This document shows positions 44,231 to 52,299 of a DNA stretch of 64,000 bases, in pieces. This DNA is from Pullichristensenella sp002068815 (GTDB lineage Bacteria > Bacillota > Clostridia > Christensenellales > Aristaeellaceae), in the NCBI GenBank assembly GCA_040772885.1, contig JAXGXF010000004.1:183636-247635 (forward strand), read 5' to 3'. The position numbers were made by a program, and so were the translations under genes. Each line of letters starts with the position of its first letter. The first letter of the stretch is position 1. The notes under the pieces were generated by a model, which did not search any database, was not told the origin of the DNA, and saw only the letters and a program-made list of their open reading frames with translations.

Positions 44231-44780
44231 CAAAGAATTGCCGCCCGGTTACCGCGAAGAGGTCGGCAAAAGGGAGCCGTGCAAAGGGGGGAGGATTGAG
44301 CAGCCGGCGGGGCGGGGAGCATTCGTGAAGAGCGCCGCAACCGGCCGGCGGCGCATCGGAAGTGACGGGATGCGGGCGCGTTCCGGGGCAGAGTCTGCAA
44401 ATGCGCTTTGCCTTTTCAGCAAGACAAAAACCGGCAAAGCGGCCGAAAGGATGCACTGCAGCAGTTGTTTGCGGACCGAGGGATATCCGCGTCGTGCGTC
44501 AGGCACACACTTTCGATATCCAGTCCGGGGTGGATGGCGTCGATGCCAAACCGCGCAGCCATTTCGAAGCAATTTTCCCTATTCGACGACCGGCCGATCG
44601 AGGGAACCCGCTCTGTGGGGCAAGGAGGCGCTCTCGAGAAAGCGGCCGTGCTCGGCCCGGTCCGCGCGATTGATCCGGAAGCCTTCCCAAGATCAACGAA
44701 CTGTGGTATACTTCGACAGGGCCGTCTCGCTCGCGGGCGCATGAATTACGTTTTGGAGACGGATTTATGAACACCTCGTG
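44231..44780. other. 550-base region without a supported gene
   Basis: Between the third ABC operon promoter and the GT4 pseudogene. Open frames exist on both strands but none has a convincing ribosome site, family motif or normal composition. The minus-strand reading near 44440-44570 (FGIDAIHPGLDIESVCLTHD) resembles a fragment of a coding sequence and may be decayed. A possible promoter (TTCCCA, 17 bases, TATACT at 44707-44712) precedes the GT4 remnant. Confidence 0.45.
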
Positions 44781-45515
44781 ATGATCACAGACACGTACCC
44801 CGCCACCATAGGAGACGGACCTTTTGTGCTGCCGGAGCTGCGCGCGATGCGCGGAAAATTCCGCGTGACACTCGTCTGCCTGAAGGAGCCGGTCGGCGAT
44901 GGGCGGAAGGCGCCGGACTGAGTGGAGGTCTTTCACGTCCGCTCGGAAATTTCGAGAAGACTGGTGATCCGATCCTTCTTTCGGTTCGATTTCTACGCCG
45001 AGCTCGTCGCGCTCGTTCGCCGCGGGTACTTTTCCGTCGACCACGCGCGCCAGTGCGCGGTGTTTCTGGCGCGGGCCACCGCGCTCCCCGAGGCGCTTGA
45101 ACCGCTTCTGCCCGAGGACCGCAGCCCGCTCATCCTCTACCCGTTCTGGGGAAACTGCCCGGCCTACGCGTGCGCGCTCCTCAAGCGCAGGCGCGGCGCG
45201 AAGCTCGTGACGCGTCTGCACCGATATGACTTCTTGGAGTCGCAGTATTCCCCCAAATATCATCCGCTCAAGAAGGCGATCGCCAAGCGCGCCGACCGGA
45301 GACTGTTCGTGGCGAACGAGGGCATGGAGTACTTCCTGAAGCGGTTTCGCGTCAAGCCCGACCCGGAGCGGTTCCTGCTGCGGCTTCTCGGCTCGCTCGA
45401 TGGCGGCCGGTCGCCGGAAAACCGTCCGAGGAGCTCAGCATCGTGAGCTGCTCCTACCTCGTGGCGTTCAAGCGCATCCACCTGATCATCGATGCGCTCG
45501 CCGAAATCACGAACG
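44781..45515 (+). pseudogene. GT4-family glycosyltransferase, interrupted and truncated
   Basis: The remnant starts MITDTYPATIGDGPFVLPEL, a typical GT4 N-terminus, then meets an in-frame TGA at 44919-44921. The same frame continues (VEVFHVRSEISRRLVIRSFF, then LYPFWGNCPAYACALLKRRR and LVTRLHRYDFLE) to about 45420. A frameshift follows, after which another frame reads ELSIVSCSYLVAFKRIHLII, the start of the GT4 donor domain. The rest of that domain is missing; the next gene begins at 45563. One nonsense codon, one frameshift and loss of the C-terminal half make it non-functional. Confidence 0.8.
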
Positions 45516-45562
45516 TTTCGGAAACCGGTTCGCCGGGTGCGGCTGGTTCCTTGGAGAGGAGC

Positions 45563-46408
45563 ATGGAAATGGGTTTGGAAATACTCGAGGATATGGGGAT
45601 GCGCCATCCGTGGAAGGGCCATGTCGAGCCGTTTCGCATGATCGGCAACCTGTATTTTGTGGGGACCGTCCCCGCGTCCTCGCATCTCATCGACACGGGG
45701 GGCGGGCTGCTGCTGCTCGACACGGGGCTTCCGCAATCGGTCTACCTGATACTGGAGGGCATTCGCAGGCTGGGCTTCGACCCCTCGGACATCCGCTGGA
45801 TCGTTCATTCACACGGCCACTACGACCACCTCGGCGGCACGCGCGCGATCGCGGAGCTCACCGGCGCCCGCACCTACATCGGCAGGCCGGACGCACCGCT
45901 GGCCAGCGGAGAGCAGGACCTGACGTGGGCGCGCGAGCTGGGCGCGCAGTTCTACGAGGCGTTCGAGCCGGACGTGCTGATCGACGACGGCGACGTGCTG
46001 CATTTTGGCAACACGAACATGGAGTGCCTGCTCACGCCGGGGCACTCGCTGGGGACGCTGACGATGTTCTGGAATATCGAGGGCGCGGACCGGCCGCTCA
46101 CGGCGGCCATGCACGGAGGCACCGGCCAAAACACGCTGGCGGCGGACTGGCTGCGCAGCCACGGTATGCCGCTCTCGATCCGAGACGAGTTCCGCGCGGG
46201 CCTGCGCCGCGTGCGCGACCGCCATGTGGACGTGGTGGTCGGAAACCACGTCGGCCACAACGGGACGCTGGAAAAGGCGGCGCTGCTGAAGCGGAACCCG
46301 GCTGCGAACCCGTTTGTCGATCCCACCGAATGGAAGCGGTTTCTTTTGGACACCGAACGCTCGCTCGACGAGATGCTTGCAAGGGAAGGGACGCCCGGGA
46401 TTTCATAA
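45563..46408 (+). CDS. MBL-fold metallo-hydrolase
   Basis: Metallo-beta-lactamase-fold hydrolase. The zinc motif HxHxDH appears as VHSHGHYDHLGG (about residues 92-103), with further ligands in TPGHSLGTLTM (near 165) and GNHVGHNG (near 235). 281 residues; no signal peptide with the ATG at 45563, which is chosen because GGAGAGGAG directly precedes it. Upstream in-frame sequence belongs to the GT4 pseudogene. Substrate unknown. The stand-alone position, directly after a decayed gene and before a bidirectional terminator, gives no pathway context. Weak overall resemblance to B3-type enzymes does not prove lactamase activity. Confidence 0.87.
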   Translation: MEMGLEILEDMGMRHPWKGHVEPFRMIGNLYFVGTVPASSHLIDTGGGLLLLDTGLPQSVYLILEGIRRLGFDPSDIRWIVHSHGHYDHLGGTRAIAELTGARTYIGRPDAPLASGEQDLTWARELGAQFYEAFEPDVLIDDGDVLHFGNTNMECLLTPGHSLGTLTMFWNIEGADRPLTAAMHGGTGQNTLAADWLRSHGMPLSIRDEFRAGLRRVRDRHVDVVVGNHVGHNGTLEKAALLKRNPAANPFVDPTEWKRFLLDTERSLDEMLAREGTPGIS

Positions 46409-46429
46409 ACCGGATTAAGGATGCAAAAA

Positions 46430-46462
46430 AACGGGGCCTTCCTCGCGAGGAAGGCCCCGTTG
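46430..46462. terminator. Bidirectional terminator
   Basis: Near-perfect palindrome GGGGCCTTCCTC and GAGGAAGGCCCC with a tiny loop. It is preceded by AAAAAAA (a U tract for the minus strand) and followed by TTGTG. It serves the MBL gene (plus) and the SDR gene at 46597 (minus). Confidence 0.85.
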
Positions 46463-46596
46463 TGCATCAAGGAGCGCCCCGGTCAGCCACCCCGGTTCTG
46501 TCAGGCGCCCCTAGCCCTTTCCGCCGCCCCCCGGCCCTGTCAGCCGTCTCCGGCTCCGCCGCGTTTCGCGGGGAAGCCCCCATTGCCTGCCCAAGA

Positions 46597-47301
46597 TCAC
46601 CACGGCCGCGGAGTTCCGTTGTAGTCGAAGAAGATCGGGGAGTCGAGGTTGTGCGCATACCGCGCGGCCAATTCCGCGATTCCCCGCGCCGAGTCGCGCG
46701 GGTGCACAGGGGCGCGCGCGCCGCCCATCTCCGTCTGCATCCAGCCCGGATGCACGGCCAGCACCTTGATGCCGTCCGGCTTCAGATAACGCTGCAGGAT
46801 CACGCTCTGCATGTTGACCGCCGCCTTGGACATGCAGTAGTCGTAGCGGCGGATATAGTTGTTGTTCGTCTGCATGCTTCCGGCCTCGGAGGAGATGTTG
46901 ACGAGCACGCGGTCGTCCCCGGCCTTCAGAAGCGGCAGCATGGCCTTCGTCACGCGCAGCGGGCCCAGCGCGTTGATGTCGAACACGGCGAGGGACTGGG
47001 AGATGTCGAAGTCCTCGAGGTGCTTTTCCCCGTTCCTGGTCAGTATGCCGGCGGCGTTGACGAGCAGGTCGAGCCGGTCCGTCCGCGCGGCGACCTGTCT
47101 TGCGGCCTCCCCGACCATCGCGTCCGAGGTGATGTCGAGGCAGTCGAATTGGAAGCGGCCGGGGTGCGCCTCCGACAGCTCGGAAACGCGCGCGCTCGCG
47201 GCGAGGTCGAAGCCGAATACGAACCAGCCGCTCTCCAGATACAGCTTCGACAGCTCCGATCCGAGCCCTCCGCCCGCGCCCACAATTGCCGCGTATTTCA
47301 T
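46597..47301 (-). CDS. SDR-family oxidoreductase
   Basis: Short-chain dehydrogenase. Cofactor motif IVGAGGGLGSELSK (residues about 6-19), NAAGIL near 84, active-site Ser in VNISSEAGSM near 134 and YCMSK near 152. 234 residues. It is divergent from, and related to, the SDR at 47442: both have (V/I)NI(S/T)SEAG, HPG-M-T-MG and an F-x-Y-x-G near the C-terminus. The unusual acidic SEAG after the catalytic serine suggests a distinct substrate from classic SDRs. Between its end and the terminator (46463-46596) nothing is seen. Confidence 0.9.
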   Translation of the reverse strand: MKYAAIVGAGGGLGSELSKLYLESGWFVFGFDLAASARVSELSEAHPGRFQFDCLDITSDAMVGEAARQVAARTDRLDLLVNAAGILTRNGEKHLEDFDISQSLAVFDINALGPLRVTKAMLPLLKAGDDRVLVNISSEAGSMQTNNNYIRRYDYCMSKAAVNMQSVILQRYLKPDGIKVLAVHPGWMQTEMGGARAPVHPRDSARGIAELAARYAHNLDSPIFFDYNGTPRPW

Positions 47302-47348
47302 GGATGATCGTCCCTTTCGATATTTTTCTTTAAATGTTTAAGAGACAA

Positions 47349-47377
47349 TTGACATGCGTTTTCTTCGATGTTACACT
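47349..47377 (+). promoter_or_regulatory. Promoter of the plus-strand SDR gene
   Basis: TTGACA (47349-47354), a 17-base spacer and TACACT (47372-47377), 65 bases before the ATG. The divergent SDR gene must have its own promoter in the A/T-rich stretch around 47310-47350; no clear boxes are visible there. Confidence 0.75.
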
Positions 47378-47441
47378 ATGCGCCGGGGAGATCCGTGGGC
47401 CGAATCCGGGCCCGACAGCATACGACAAAGGAGCAACGCAC

Positions 47442-48167
47442 ATGATTATACTGATAACCGGGGCCAATCGCGGGCTTGGATATGAGCTTGTCAAGCTCGG
47501 CCTCGCGCACGGGCACGCGATGATCGGCACATGGCTGAGGACGAAGGAGGGCATCGCCGAGCTGGAGGCGCTCAAAGCCGCGCATCCCGACCGGCTGACG
47601 CTGGTGGAGATGGACGTAGCCTCGGAGGAATCGGTCCGGGCCGCGGCCGCGCAGCTCGCGGAGCGATTCGAATCGATCGACTGCGTGGTCAACAACGCCG
47701 GCATATTGCTGGAATCGAAGTACAACCTCGAGGACCCGATCATAAACCTCGACATCCGGATGCTGCGCAAGACCATCGACGTGAACACCGTCGGGCCGGC
47801 GATCGTGCTCAAGCACTTCATGCCGTTCGTCTATCGCTCGAAGGAGCCGTGCGTCATCAACATCACGTCGGAGGCGGGGCACCTGAAGACCGGCCTCTAC
47901 ACCTATCTGGCCTACGGCGTCTCGAAGCACGGCGCGAACATGTACACCCAGAAGATTCGCAACTTCCTCGCGATGACGCCCGAATACCAGCACATCCGCA
48001 TCTTCATGATGCACCCCGGCCGGATGAACACGGTCATGGGCGCGGAGAACAGGCAGATCGAGGCCTCCGAGTCGGCGAGCGGCATCTTCGACGTGATCGA
48101 GAAGCGGATCGACCCGAAGCTCGACATACCGTTCATCAACTACAAGGGCGAGCAAATGCCGTACTGA
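47442..48167 (+). CDS. SDR-family oxidoreductase
   Basis: Short-chain dehydrogenase with MIILITGANRGLGYELVKL, NNAGILLE near residue 84, the catalytic serine in INITSEAGHL and YGVSK near 161. 241 residues. The ATG at 47442 is chosen because AAAGGAG lies ten bases upstream and it starts the first strand of the fold. It is related to the divergent gene at 46597; the pair probably arose by duplication and may be regulated together. The nearest characterised type is the C-factor-like SDR group, which is only a loose guide. Confidence 0.9.
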   Translation: MIILITGANRGLGYELVKLGLAHGHAMIGTWLRTKEGIAELEALKAAHPDRLTLVEMDVASEESVRAAAAQLAERFESIDCVVNNAGILLESKYNLEDPIINLDIRMLRKTIDVNTVGPAIVLKHFMPFVYRSKEPCVINITSEAGHLKTGLYTYLAYGVSKHGANMYTQKIRNFLAMTPEYQHIRIFMMHPGRMNTVMGAENRQIEASESASGIFDVIEKRIDPKLDIPFINYKGEQMPY

Positions 48168-48174
48168 TCGGGCG

Positions 48175-48211
48175 GAAGCCGGGCGCTTCGCAAGAAGCGC
48201 CCGGCTTCTTT
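48175..48211. terminator. Bidirectional terminator between convergent genes
   Basis: Perfect 15-base-pair stem GAAGCCGGGCGCTTC/GAAGCGCCCGGCTTC with a GCAA loop and TTT, between the SDR gene (plus) and the MalG-type permease (minus). Confidence 0.88.
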
Positions 48212-48217
48212 GCCCGC

Positions 48218-49063
48218 TCAGCCCTTGACCGCGCCCTCGCTCAGCCCCTTGACGATGTACTTTTGCGCAAACGAGAACGCGAACACCGCGGGGATGCTCA
48301 TCAGGATCGAGGCGGCCATCATCGGGCCCCAGCGGATGCCGGCCTCGTCGATGTAGAAGGCCAGCCCCACGGAGATGGGCCGCGTGGTCGTGTCCTTGGC
48401 GATCAAAAGCGGGAACAGGAACTCGTTCCAGGCGAGTATGAACGCGAACATGCTGATGGATGCCAGCGCGGGCGCGACCATCGGCACGACGATGCGGAAC
48501 AGCACCTGCAAAGCGCCGCAGCCGTCGATCATCGCGGCCTCCTCGACCTCGATCGGGAGCGCGTCGATGTAGCCCTTGAGAAGCCATATCGTGATCGGCA
48601 TCCCGACGATCAGGTAGACCAGTATCAGCCCCAGATACGTGTTGACGAGCTTCAGGTTCGAGAGCGTGATGTAGAACGGGATCAGCAGGCAGACCCTGGG
48701 CAGCACGCGCGTGAACAGTATCGAGTACAAAAGCGGATTGCGGCCGGGAAAGCGGTACCTCGAAAAGCCGTACGCGCCGAATATCGCGACCATCACGCTG
48801 ATCCCCGTCGAGCACAGCGCGATGACGGCGGTGTTGCGCAGATACGCCATCATGTCCCGGTCGGCGAACACCTCGCGGTAGTTGTTCCACGTCAGCTTCA
48901 GCGGGATGAAGGTGGGCTTCAGCGAGTAGATCTCCACCTCGGTCTTCAAGGACGTCGACACGCCCCAGAGTATCGGAAACAGCGCGAACGCGCCGATGAT
49001 CAGGCACAGGGAATAGACGGCGACCTTGCTCAGAATGCGCATGGCCCTCGCTTTGTTCGCCAT
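48218..49063 (-). CDS. Carbohydrate ABC transporter permease, MalG type
   Basis: Second membrane subunit of a CUT1-type oligosaccharide or sugar importer. About six helices; first helix near residues 12-36 (LSKVAVYSLCLIIGAFALFPI). The EAA loop is VEEAAMIDGCGALQVLFRIVVP (near 185-206, showing E-A-A and the distal G). 281 residues. The ATPase subunit is not encoded here, so a shared MsmK-type ATPase elsewhere is likely. One base separates it from the MalF-type gene. Confidence 0.93.
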   Translation of the reverse strand: MANKARAMRILSKVAVYSLCLIIGAFALFPILWGVSTSLKTEVEIYSLKPTFIPLKLTWNNYREVFADRDMMAYLRNTAVIALCSTGISVMVAIFGAYGFSRYRFPGRNPLLYSILFTRVLPRVCLLIPFYITLSNLKLVNTYLGLILVYLIVGMPITIWLLKGYIDALPIEVEEAAMIDGCGALQVLFRIVVPMVAPALASISMFAFILAWNEFLFPLLIAKDTTTRPISVGLAFYIDEAGIRWGPMMAASILMSIPAVFAFSFAQKYIVKGLSEGAVKG

Positions 49064-49969
49064 TCAGCACCCTCCCTTCCTTTGACGCTGGCTGGGCGCA
49101 TAGAACAGGAAGCAGATGACCACGGCCAGCAGCAGCAGCAATCCCACCGCGGACGCGCCGCCGAAGTTGAAGTTGGAGAATGCCGTCCGGTATATGTACA
49201 GGCCGAGCGTCTCCGAGCTGACGCCGGGGCCGCCTCCGGTCATCGTAAACAGCAGGTCGAAGGAATTGAAGCCGTTGATGACCTCGAGCACGGCGACGAT
49301 GGCGATGATGTTCTTCAGGCACGGCAGCGTGACGTGGCAAAAGACCTGAAACGCGTTCGCGCCGTCGACGCGCGCAGCCTCCGTGTAGCTCTTGGGGATG
49401 CCCTGCATCGCGGCCACGATCATCAGCATGATGAACGGGAAGCCCATCCACACATACGAGACGATGACCGAGAACAGCGCGCTCGACTGCCGCCCCAGCC
49501 AGTTGGCGGCCATATTCGGGTTGATGGAGGACAGGAGGCTGTTGAGAAGGCCGTTGTCGGTGTTGTAGATCCAGCGCCAGAGGTTCGCCGTCACAATCGA
49601 CGGGACGACCCACGGCATCAGCGCGATGATGCGAAACGGGGTCTTGCCGCGAAAGCCGGTGTCCATCAGAAGCGCGGAGATGAAGCCCAGTACGAACCGC
49701 AGGACGAGCGATACGAACGTCCAGAGCAGCGTGTTTTTGAGGATCGTTCCGAAGGTCTTGGCCGAGACCATGCCGGTGAAATTCTTGAATTCGACGAAGT
49801 CAAGCGTGAAAAAGGGCAGCTTTACCTTGCAAAAAGAAAAGACCACCATCTGAATCAACGGATAAATGGTCATGATCAGCACGACCAGCGCGCAGGGGAG
49901 CGCGAAGCCCATGCCGATGAGGCGATTGCGGTTGCTGCGCTTTACGATGGCGACCCGATGTTCTGTCAA
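49064..49969 (-). CDS. Carbohydrate ABC transporter permease, MalF type
   Basis: First membrane subunit of the CUT1-type importer. Six hydrophobic helices; the first is MGFALPCALVVLIMTIYPLI near residues 16-35. EAA loop YTEAARVDGANAFQVFCHVT (near 190-209). 301 residues. No ribosome site better than the short A/G run before ATG 49969 is seen, but the start gives the normal family N-terminus. Confidence 0.93.
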   Translation of the reverse strand: MTEHRVAIVKRSNRNRLIGMGFALPCALVVLIMTIYPLIQMVVFSFCKVKLPFFTLDFVEFKNFTGMVSAKTFGTILKNTLLWTFVSLVLRFVLGFISALLMDTGFRGKTPFRIIALMPWVVPSIVTANLWRWIYNTDNGLLNSLLSSINPNMAANWLGRQSSALFSVIVSYVWMGFPFIMLMIVAAMQGIPKSYTEAARVDGANAFQVFCHVTLPCLKNIIAIVAVLEVINGFNSFDLLFTMTGGGPGVSSETLGLYIYRTAFSNFNFGGASAVGLLLLLAVVICFLFYAPSQRQRKGGC

Positions 49970-50020
49970 ATGCGCCTCCTCCTCTCGGAAGAATGTAATG
50001 AAGCCTCCCTCCTGAGAGGG

Positions 50021-50054
50021 GCCCGAAAGGCGGAAGGATTCCTCCGCCTTTCGG
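50021..50054 (-). promoter_or_regulatory. Intercistronic hairpin between binding-protein and permease genes
   Basis: Perfect 13-base-pair stem CCCGAAAGGCGGA/TCCGCCTTTCGGG with an 8-base loop; on the minus strand it is followed by GGGCCCC rather than U residues. Probably a transcript-stabilising or attenuating stem. Confidence 0.65.
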
Positions 50055-50083
50055 GTGGAATGGCTTGCGGATTCCGCTGCGGA

Positions 50084-51307
50084 TTACAGCAGCGGCTCGA
50101 TGCGCTCCGCCATCTGCTCCGCGGCCTCGGCCGGGGTGCACGCCTTCTGCAGCGCGTTTTGCAGCTCCTCGGTCACGATGGTCTGAATCTGCGTCCAGGC
50201 GGGCGTGTTCGGGCAGTGCTTGGCGAACTCCGCCTGCGCGGCGTAGATGTCGTAGAGCGGGTCGGACCACTTGCCCAGCTCCTGCGCCGCGGCGATGGCC
50301 GGCAGTATGACGCTGTTCTGGGAGATGACCTCGGGCTTGATGAACCAGTTGATGAAGACCTTCGCGCCTTCCTTGTTCTTCGCGGCGATCGGGATGGAGG
50401 CGCTCCAGCCGGCGGCGCGCGCATAGCCCGGGGTCAGCACGACGCCCCACTCGAAGTTGTTCTCCTTGGCGTAGGCGTCGATCTTGACGATGTTGCTGTC
50501 GCCCATCGGCATCATCGCGATGGTCCCGTTCATCGCCAGCGGGAACAGGTCGGCGGTGATGGCGTAGTTGATGCATCCCTCGGGCACCAGTCCGTCGTAG
50601 TACAGGCCGCACCAGTACTCGATGGCGGCGATGGATTCCGGGGTGTTGAGCGCGCAGGCGCTCAGGTCCTCGGTGAGGAAGTTGCCGCCGAAGCCCCAGA
50701 GAACCGGCGCGAACGAGGTCATGACGTTCGCGGGGTCGTTCTTCGAGGCGGCGATTCCGTAGCCGTACTGGACGCCCGGAACGGTCAGCTTCTCGCACAG
50801 CGCGCGGAAGTCCTCAAAGCTCATCCTGTCGGTGGGGTACGCGACGCCCGCCTTGTCGAACATCGTCTTGTTGTAGAACAGCGCGTTGCAGGTCCAGCGG
50901 TAGGGGATGGCGTAGGTCGCGCCGTCCATCTGGCCCGCCTTGACGAGCACCTCGGTGTGCTGGCTCAGGTCGATTCCGTTTTCCGCGATGAAGTCGTCCA
51001 GCGGATCGAGCAGGCCCTGGCTCATCATCGTGGGCAGGAACAGCGTGTCCAGCGCCATGACGTCCGGGCAGTTTCCGCCGAGGATCGACGTCACCGCGTT
51101 CTCCGTGTAGTTGGCGATGGGCTGCAGCTCAATTTTGCACGTGTAGCCGGGGTTGTCCTCCGCGAACTGCTTCTGGATCCACTCGACGTCGTTTCCCCAC
51201 CAGCTTCCGAGCCACACCGTGACCTCGGTGGTGGGGGCCTGCGCGTACGCGGTGGCGGAGAGCATCAGCAGAAGTGCGAGAACGATGGCCGGGATTCGGG
51301 TTTTCAT
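50084..51307 (-). CDS. Extracellular solute-binding protein, family 1 (CUT1 sugar transporter)
   Basis: Secreted receptor for a sugar or oligosaccharide. Signal peptide MKTRIPAIVLALLLMLSATA, then YAQA, with no lipobox cysteine. The mature protein begins TTEVTVWLGSWWGNDVEWIQ; typical family 1 elements are DVMALDTLFLPTMMSQGLLD near residue 85 and the aromatic binding residues in YAIPYRWTCNALFYNKTMFD near 125. 407 residues. I use the ATG at 51307; the longer frame reads through the leader. The operon has no ATPase gene. Confidence 0.93.
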   Translation of the reverse strand: MKTRIPAIVLALLLMLSATAYAQAPTTEVTVWLGSWWGNDVEWIQKQFAEDNPGYTCKIELQPIANYTENAVTSILGGNCPDVMALDTLFLPTMMSQGLLDPLDDFIAENGIDLSQHTEVLVKAGQMDGATYAIPYRWTCNALFYNKTMFDKAGVAYPTDRMSFEDFRALCEKLTVPGVQYGYGIAASKNDPANVMTSFAPVLWGFGGNFLTEDLSACALNTPESIAAIEYWCGLYYDGLVPEGCINYAITADLFPLAMNGTIAMMPMGDSNIVKIDAYAKENNFEWGVVLTPGYARAAGWSASIPIAAKNKEGAKVFINWFIKPEVISQNSVILPAIAAAQELGKWSDPLYDIYAAQAEFAKHCPNTPAWTQIQTIVTEELQNALQKACTPAEAAEQMAERIEPLL

Positions 51308-51521
51308 AAATGGTTGCGCTCCTCTCTCTCGATGTGTCGATGTGTGCTTGAGGGACAAAGTGCCTTGCCGAACGCTTGGAATGCAGTTTCTGGAAGGGGT
51401 TCCAAAATCGGGAAGCTGTGCGCCGTCGCGGGGATTCCGGGGGGGAATCCGGGGGAAAATCCGGGTAAGAATCCACACAAACGCCCAGTGCGAGGCACTT
51501 TAAGCGGCGAGGGGCCGCTTT

Positions 51522-51581
51522 TTATCGTTTTAGGGAGCGGTTTCACGAACCCATGATACTACATCCGCCCGCACCTGTCAA
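51522..51581 (-). promoter_or_regulatory. Promoter and LacI-type operator for the MalFG-type ABC operon
   Basis: On the minus strand TTGACA (51576-51581), a 17-base spacer and TATCAT (51553-51558). Just downstream lies TGAAACCGCTCCC, two bases (TA), then AAACGATAAA (about 51522-51545). This matches the palindrome at 51774-51796 in 12 of 13 left-arm bases and in the AACGAT right core, so one regulator probably binds both. A small hairpin with TTTTT (51502-51523) overlaps the leader. Confidence 0.75.
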
Positions 51582-51744
51582 CAGCATTTTTCAAATTCTC
51601 GAAAATATAGTCGATGCGTACAGAAAACAGCGCCCTGTTTCTAGGTGGGCCCTGCCGGACTCTCAATAGGAAATCCTCGGAAAGACAAAACGCGGAGCCA
51701 TTTTATCCATTCTGCCCAAATTATAAAAATATTCGCAAAAGGTG
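51582..51744. other. Divergent intergenic region between two LacI-type promoters
   Basis: A/T-rich DNA between the -35 boxes of the two divergent promoters. No gene, RNA motif or repeat recognised. Confidence 0.5.
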
Positions 51745-51796
51745 TTGACTTATGCGGGCGTCTGTACTAGAATTGAAATCGTTGGGAGCGATTTCA
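51745..51796 (+). promoter_or_regulatory. Promoter and LacI-type operator for the VOC/glycoside operon
   Basis: TTGACT (51745-51750), a 17-base spacer and TAGAAT (51768-51773). A perfect inverted repeat TGAAATCG, TTGGGAG centre, CGATTTCA (51774-51796) starts at the end of the -10 box. The GAAA-N-CG arms fit LacI-family operators; the LacI-type gene at 54452-55498 is the likely regulator. Confidence 0.82.
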
Positions 51797-51861
51797 TAAA
51801 CGTGGCGCAGCGCATATCCTCGGGCGGCGCGCGCCTCCACTTCAGAAGGAGGAGAAGCGAT

Positions 51862-52284
51862 TTGGCAATCAGGATGGGGCACCTTGCGATCACCGTCGGG
51901 GATATGGAGAAGTCGCTGGATTTCTACACAAAGGGGTTCGGGTTCAAGCAGTCGTTCGAGCTCGCCCGCCCGGAGACGGGCGAACCGTGGATCGTGTACC
52001 TCTACATGGGCAACGGCCAGTTCGTCGAGCTGTTCTACGGCGGGAAGAACCCGTACAAATGGGACGTGGCCGACCGCGCGTACAACCACGTCTGCTTCGC
52101 CGTGGACGACATCCGGGAGGCGGCCGCGCGCCTGGAGGCGGCCGGATACCCGCTGGACAAGCAGCCCAAGGTCGGCTGCGACGGCAACTGGCAGTGCTGG
52201 ATCACCGATCCGGACGGCGTTCGCATCGAAATCATGCAGCTGGCCGCCGGCTCGCCCCAGATGAACGCGATGACCGATCAATAG
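51862..52284 (+). CDS. VOC-family protein (glyoxalase/epimerase fold)
   Basis: Vicinal-oxygen-chelate fold protein of 140 residues. The four metal positions look intact: His in MGHLAITVGD, Glu in QFVELFYGG, His in YNHVCFAVDD and Glu in VRIEIMQLAA. The start at TTG 51862 has AGGAGGAG eight bases upstream; the internal ATG 51874 is the alternative. First gene of the operon. Two more VOC genes and a Gfo/Idh gene follow, so it probably catalyses an epimerisation, dehydration or ring step on a keto-sugar. Confidence 0.85.
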   Translation: MAIRMGHLAITVGDMEKSLDFYTKGFGFKQSFELARPETGEPWIVYLYMGNGQFVELFYGGKNPYKWDVADRAYNHVCFAVDDIREAAARLEAAGYPLDKQPKVGCDGNWQCWITDPDGVRIEIMQLAAGSPQMNAMTDQ

Positions 52285-52299
52285 AGGAGGATTCCGTCC

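Noticed and set aside
44919..44921. In-frame TGA in the GT4 gene read as possible recoding
   Set aside because: The same gene also has a frameshift and lacks its C-terminal half, so simple decay explains it; no selenocysteine element is visible.
45563..46408. MBL-fold gene considered as a beta-lactamase resistance gene
   Set aside because: No signal peptide, and only the general MBL zinc motif; nothing specific to lactamases.
51502..51523. Small hairpin with TTTTT considered as a plus-strand terminator
   Set aside because: No plus-strand gene ends upstream of it, and it sits inside the leader of the minus-strand operon.
47531..51556. Very long plus-strand open frame of 1341 codons
   Set aside because: It lies antisense to the intact MalG, MalF and binding-protein genes, is rich in Arg, His and Asp as expected of GC-rich shadow frames, and has no family motif.
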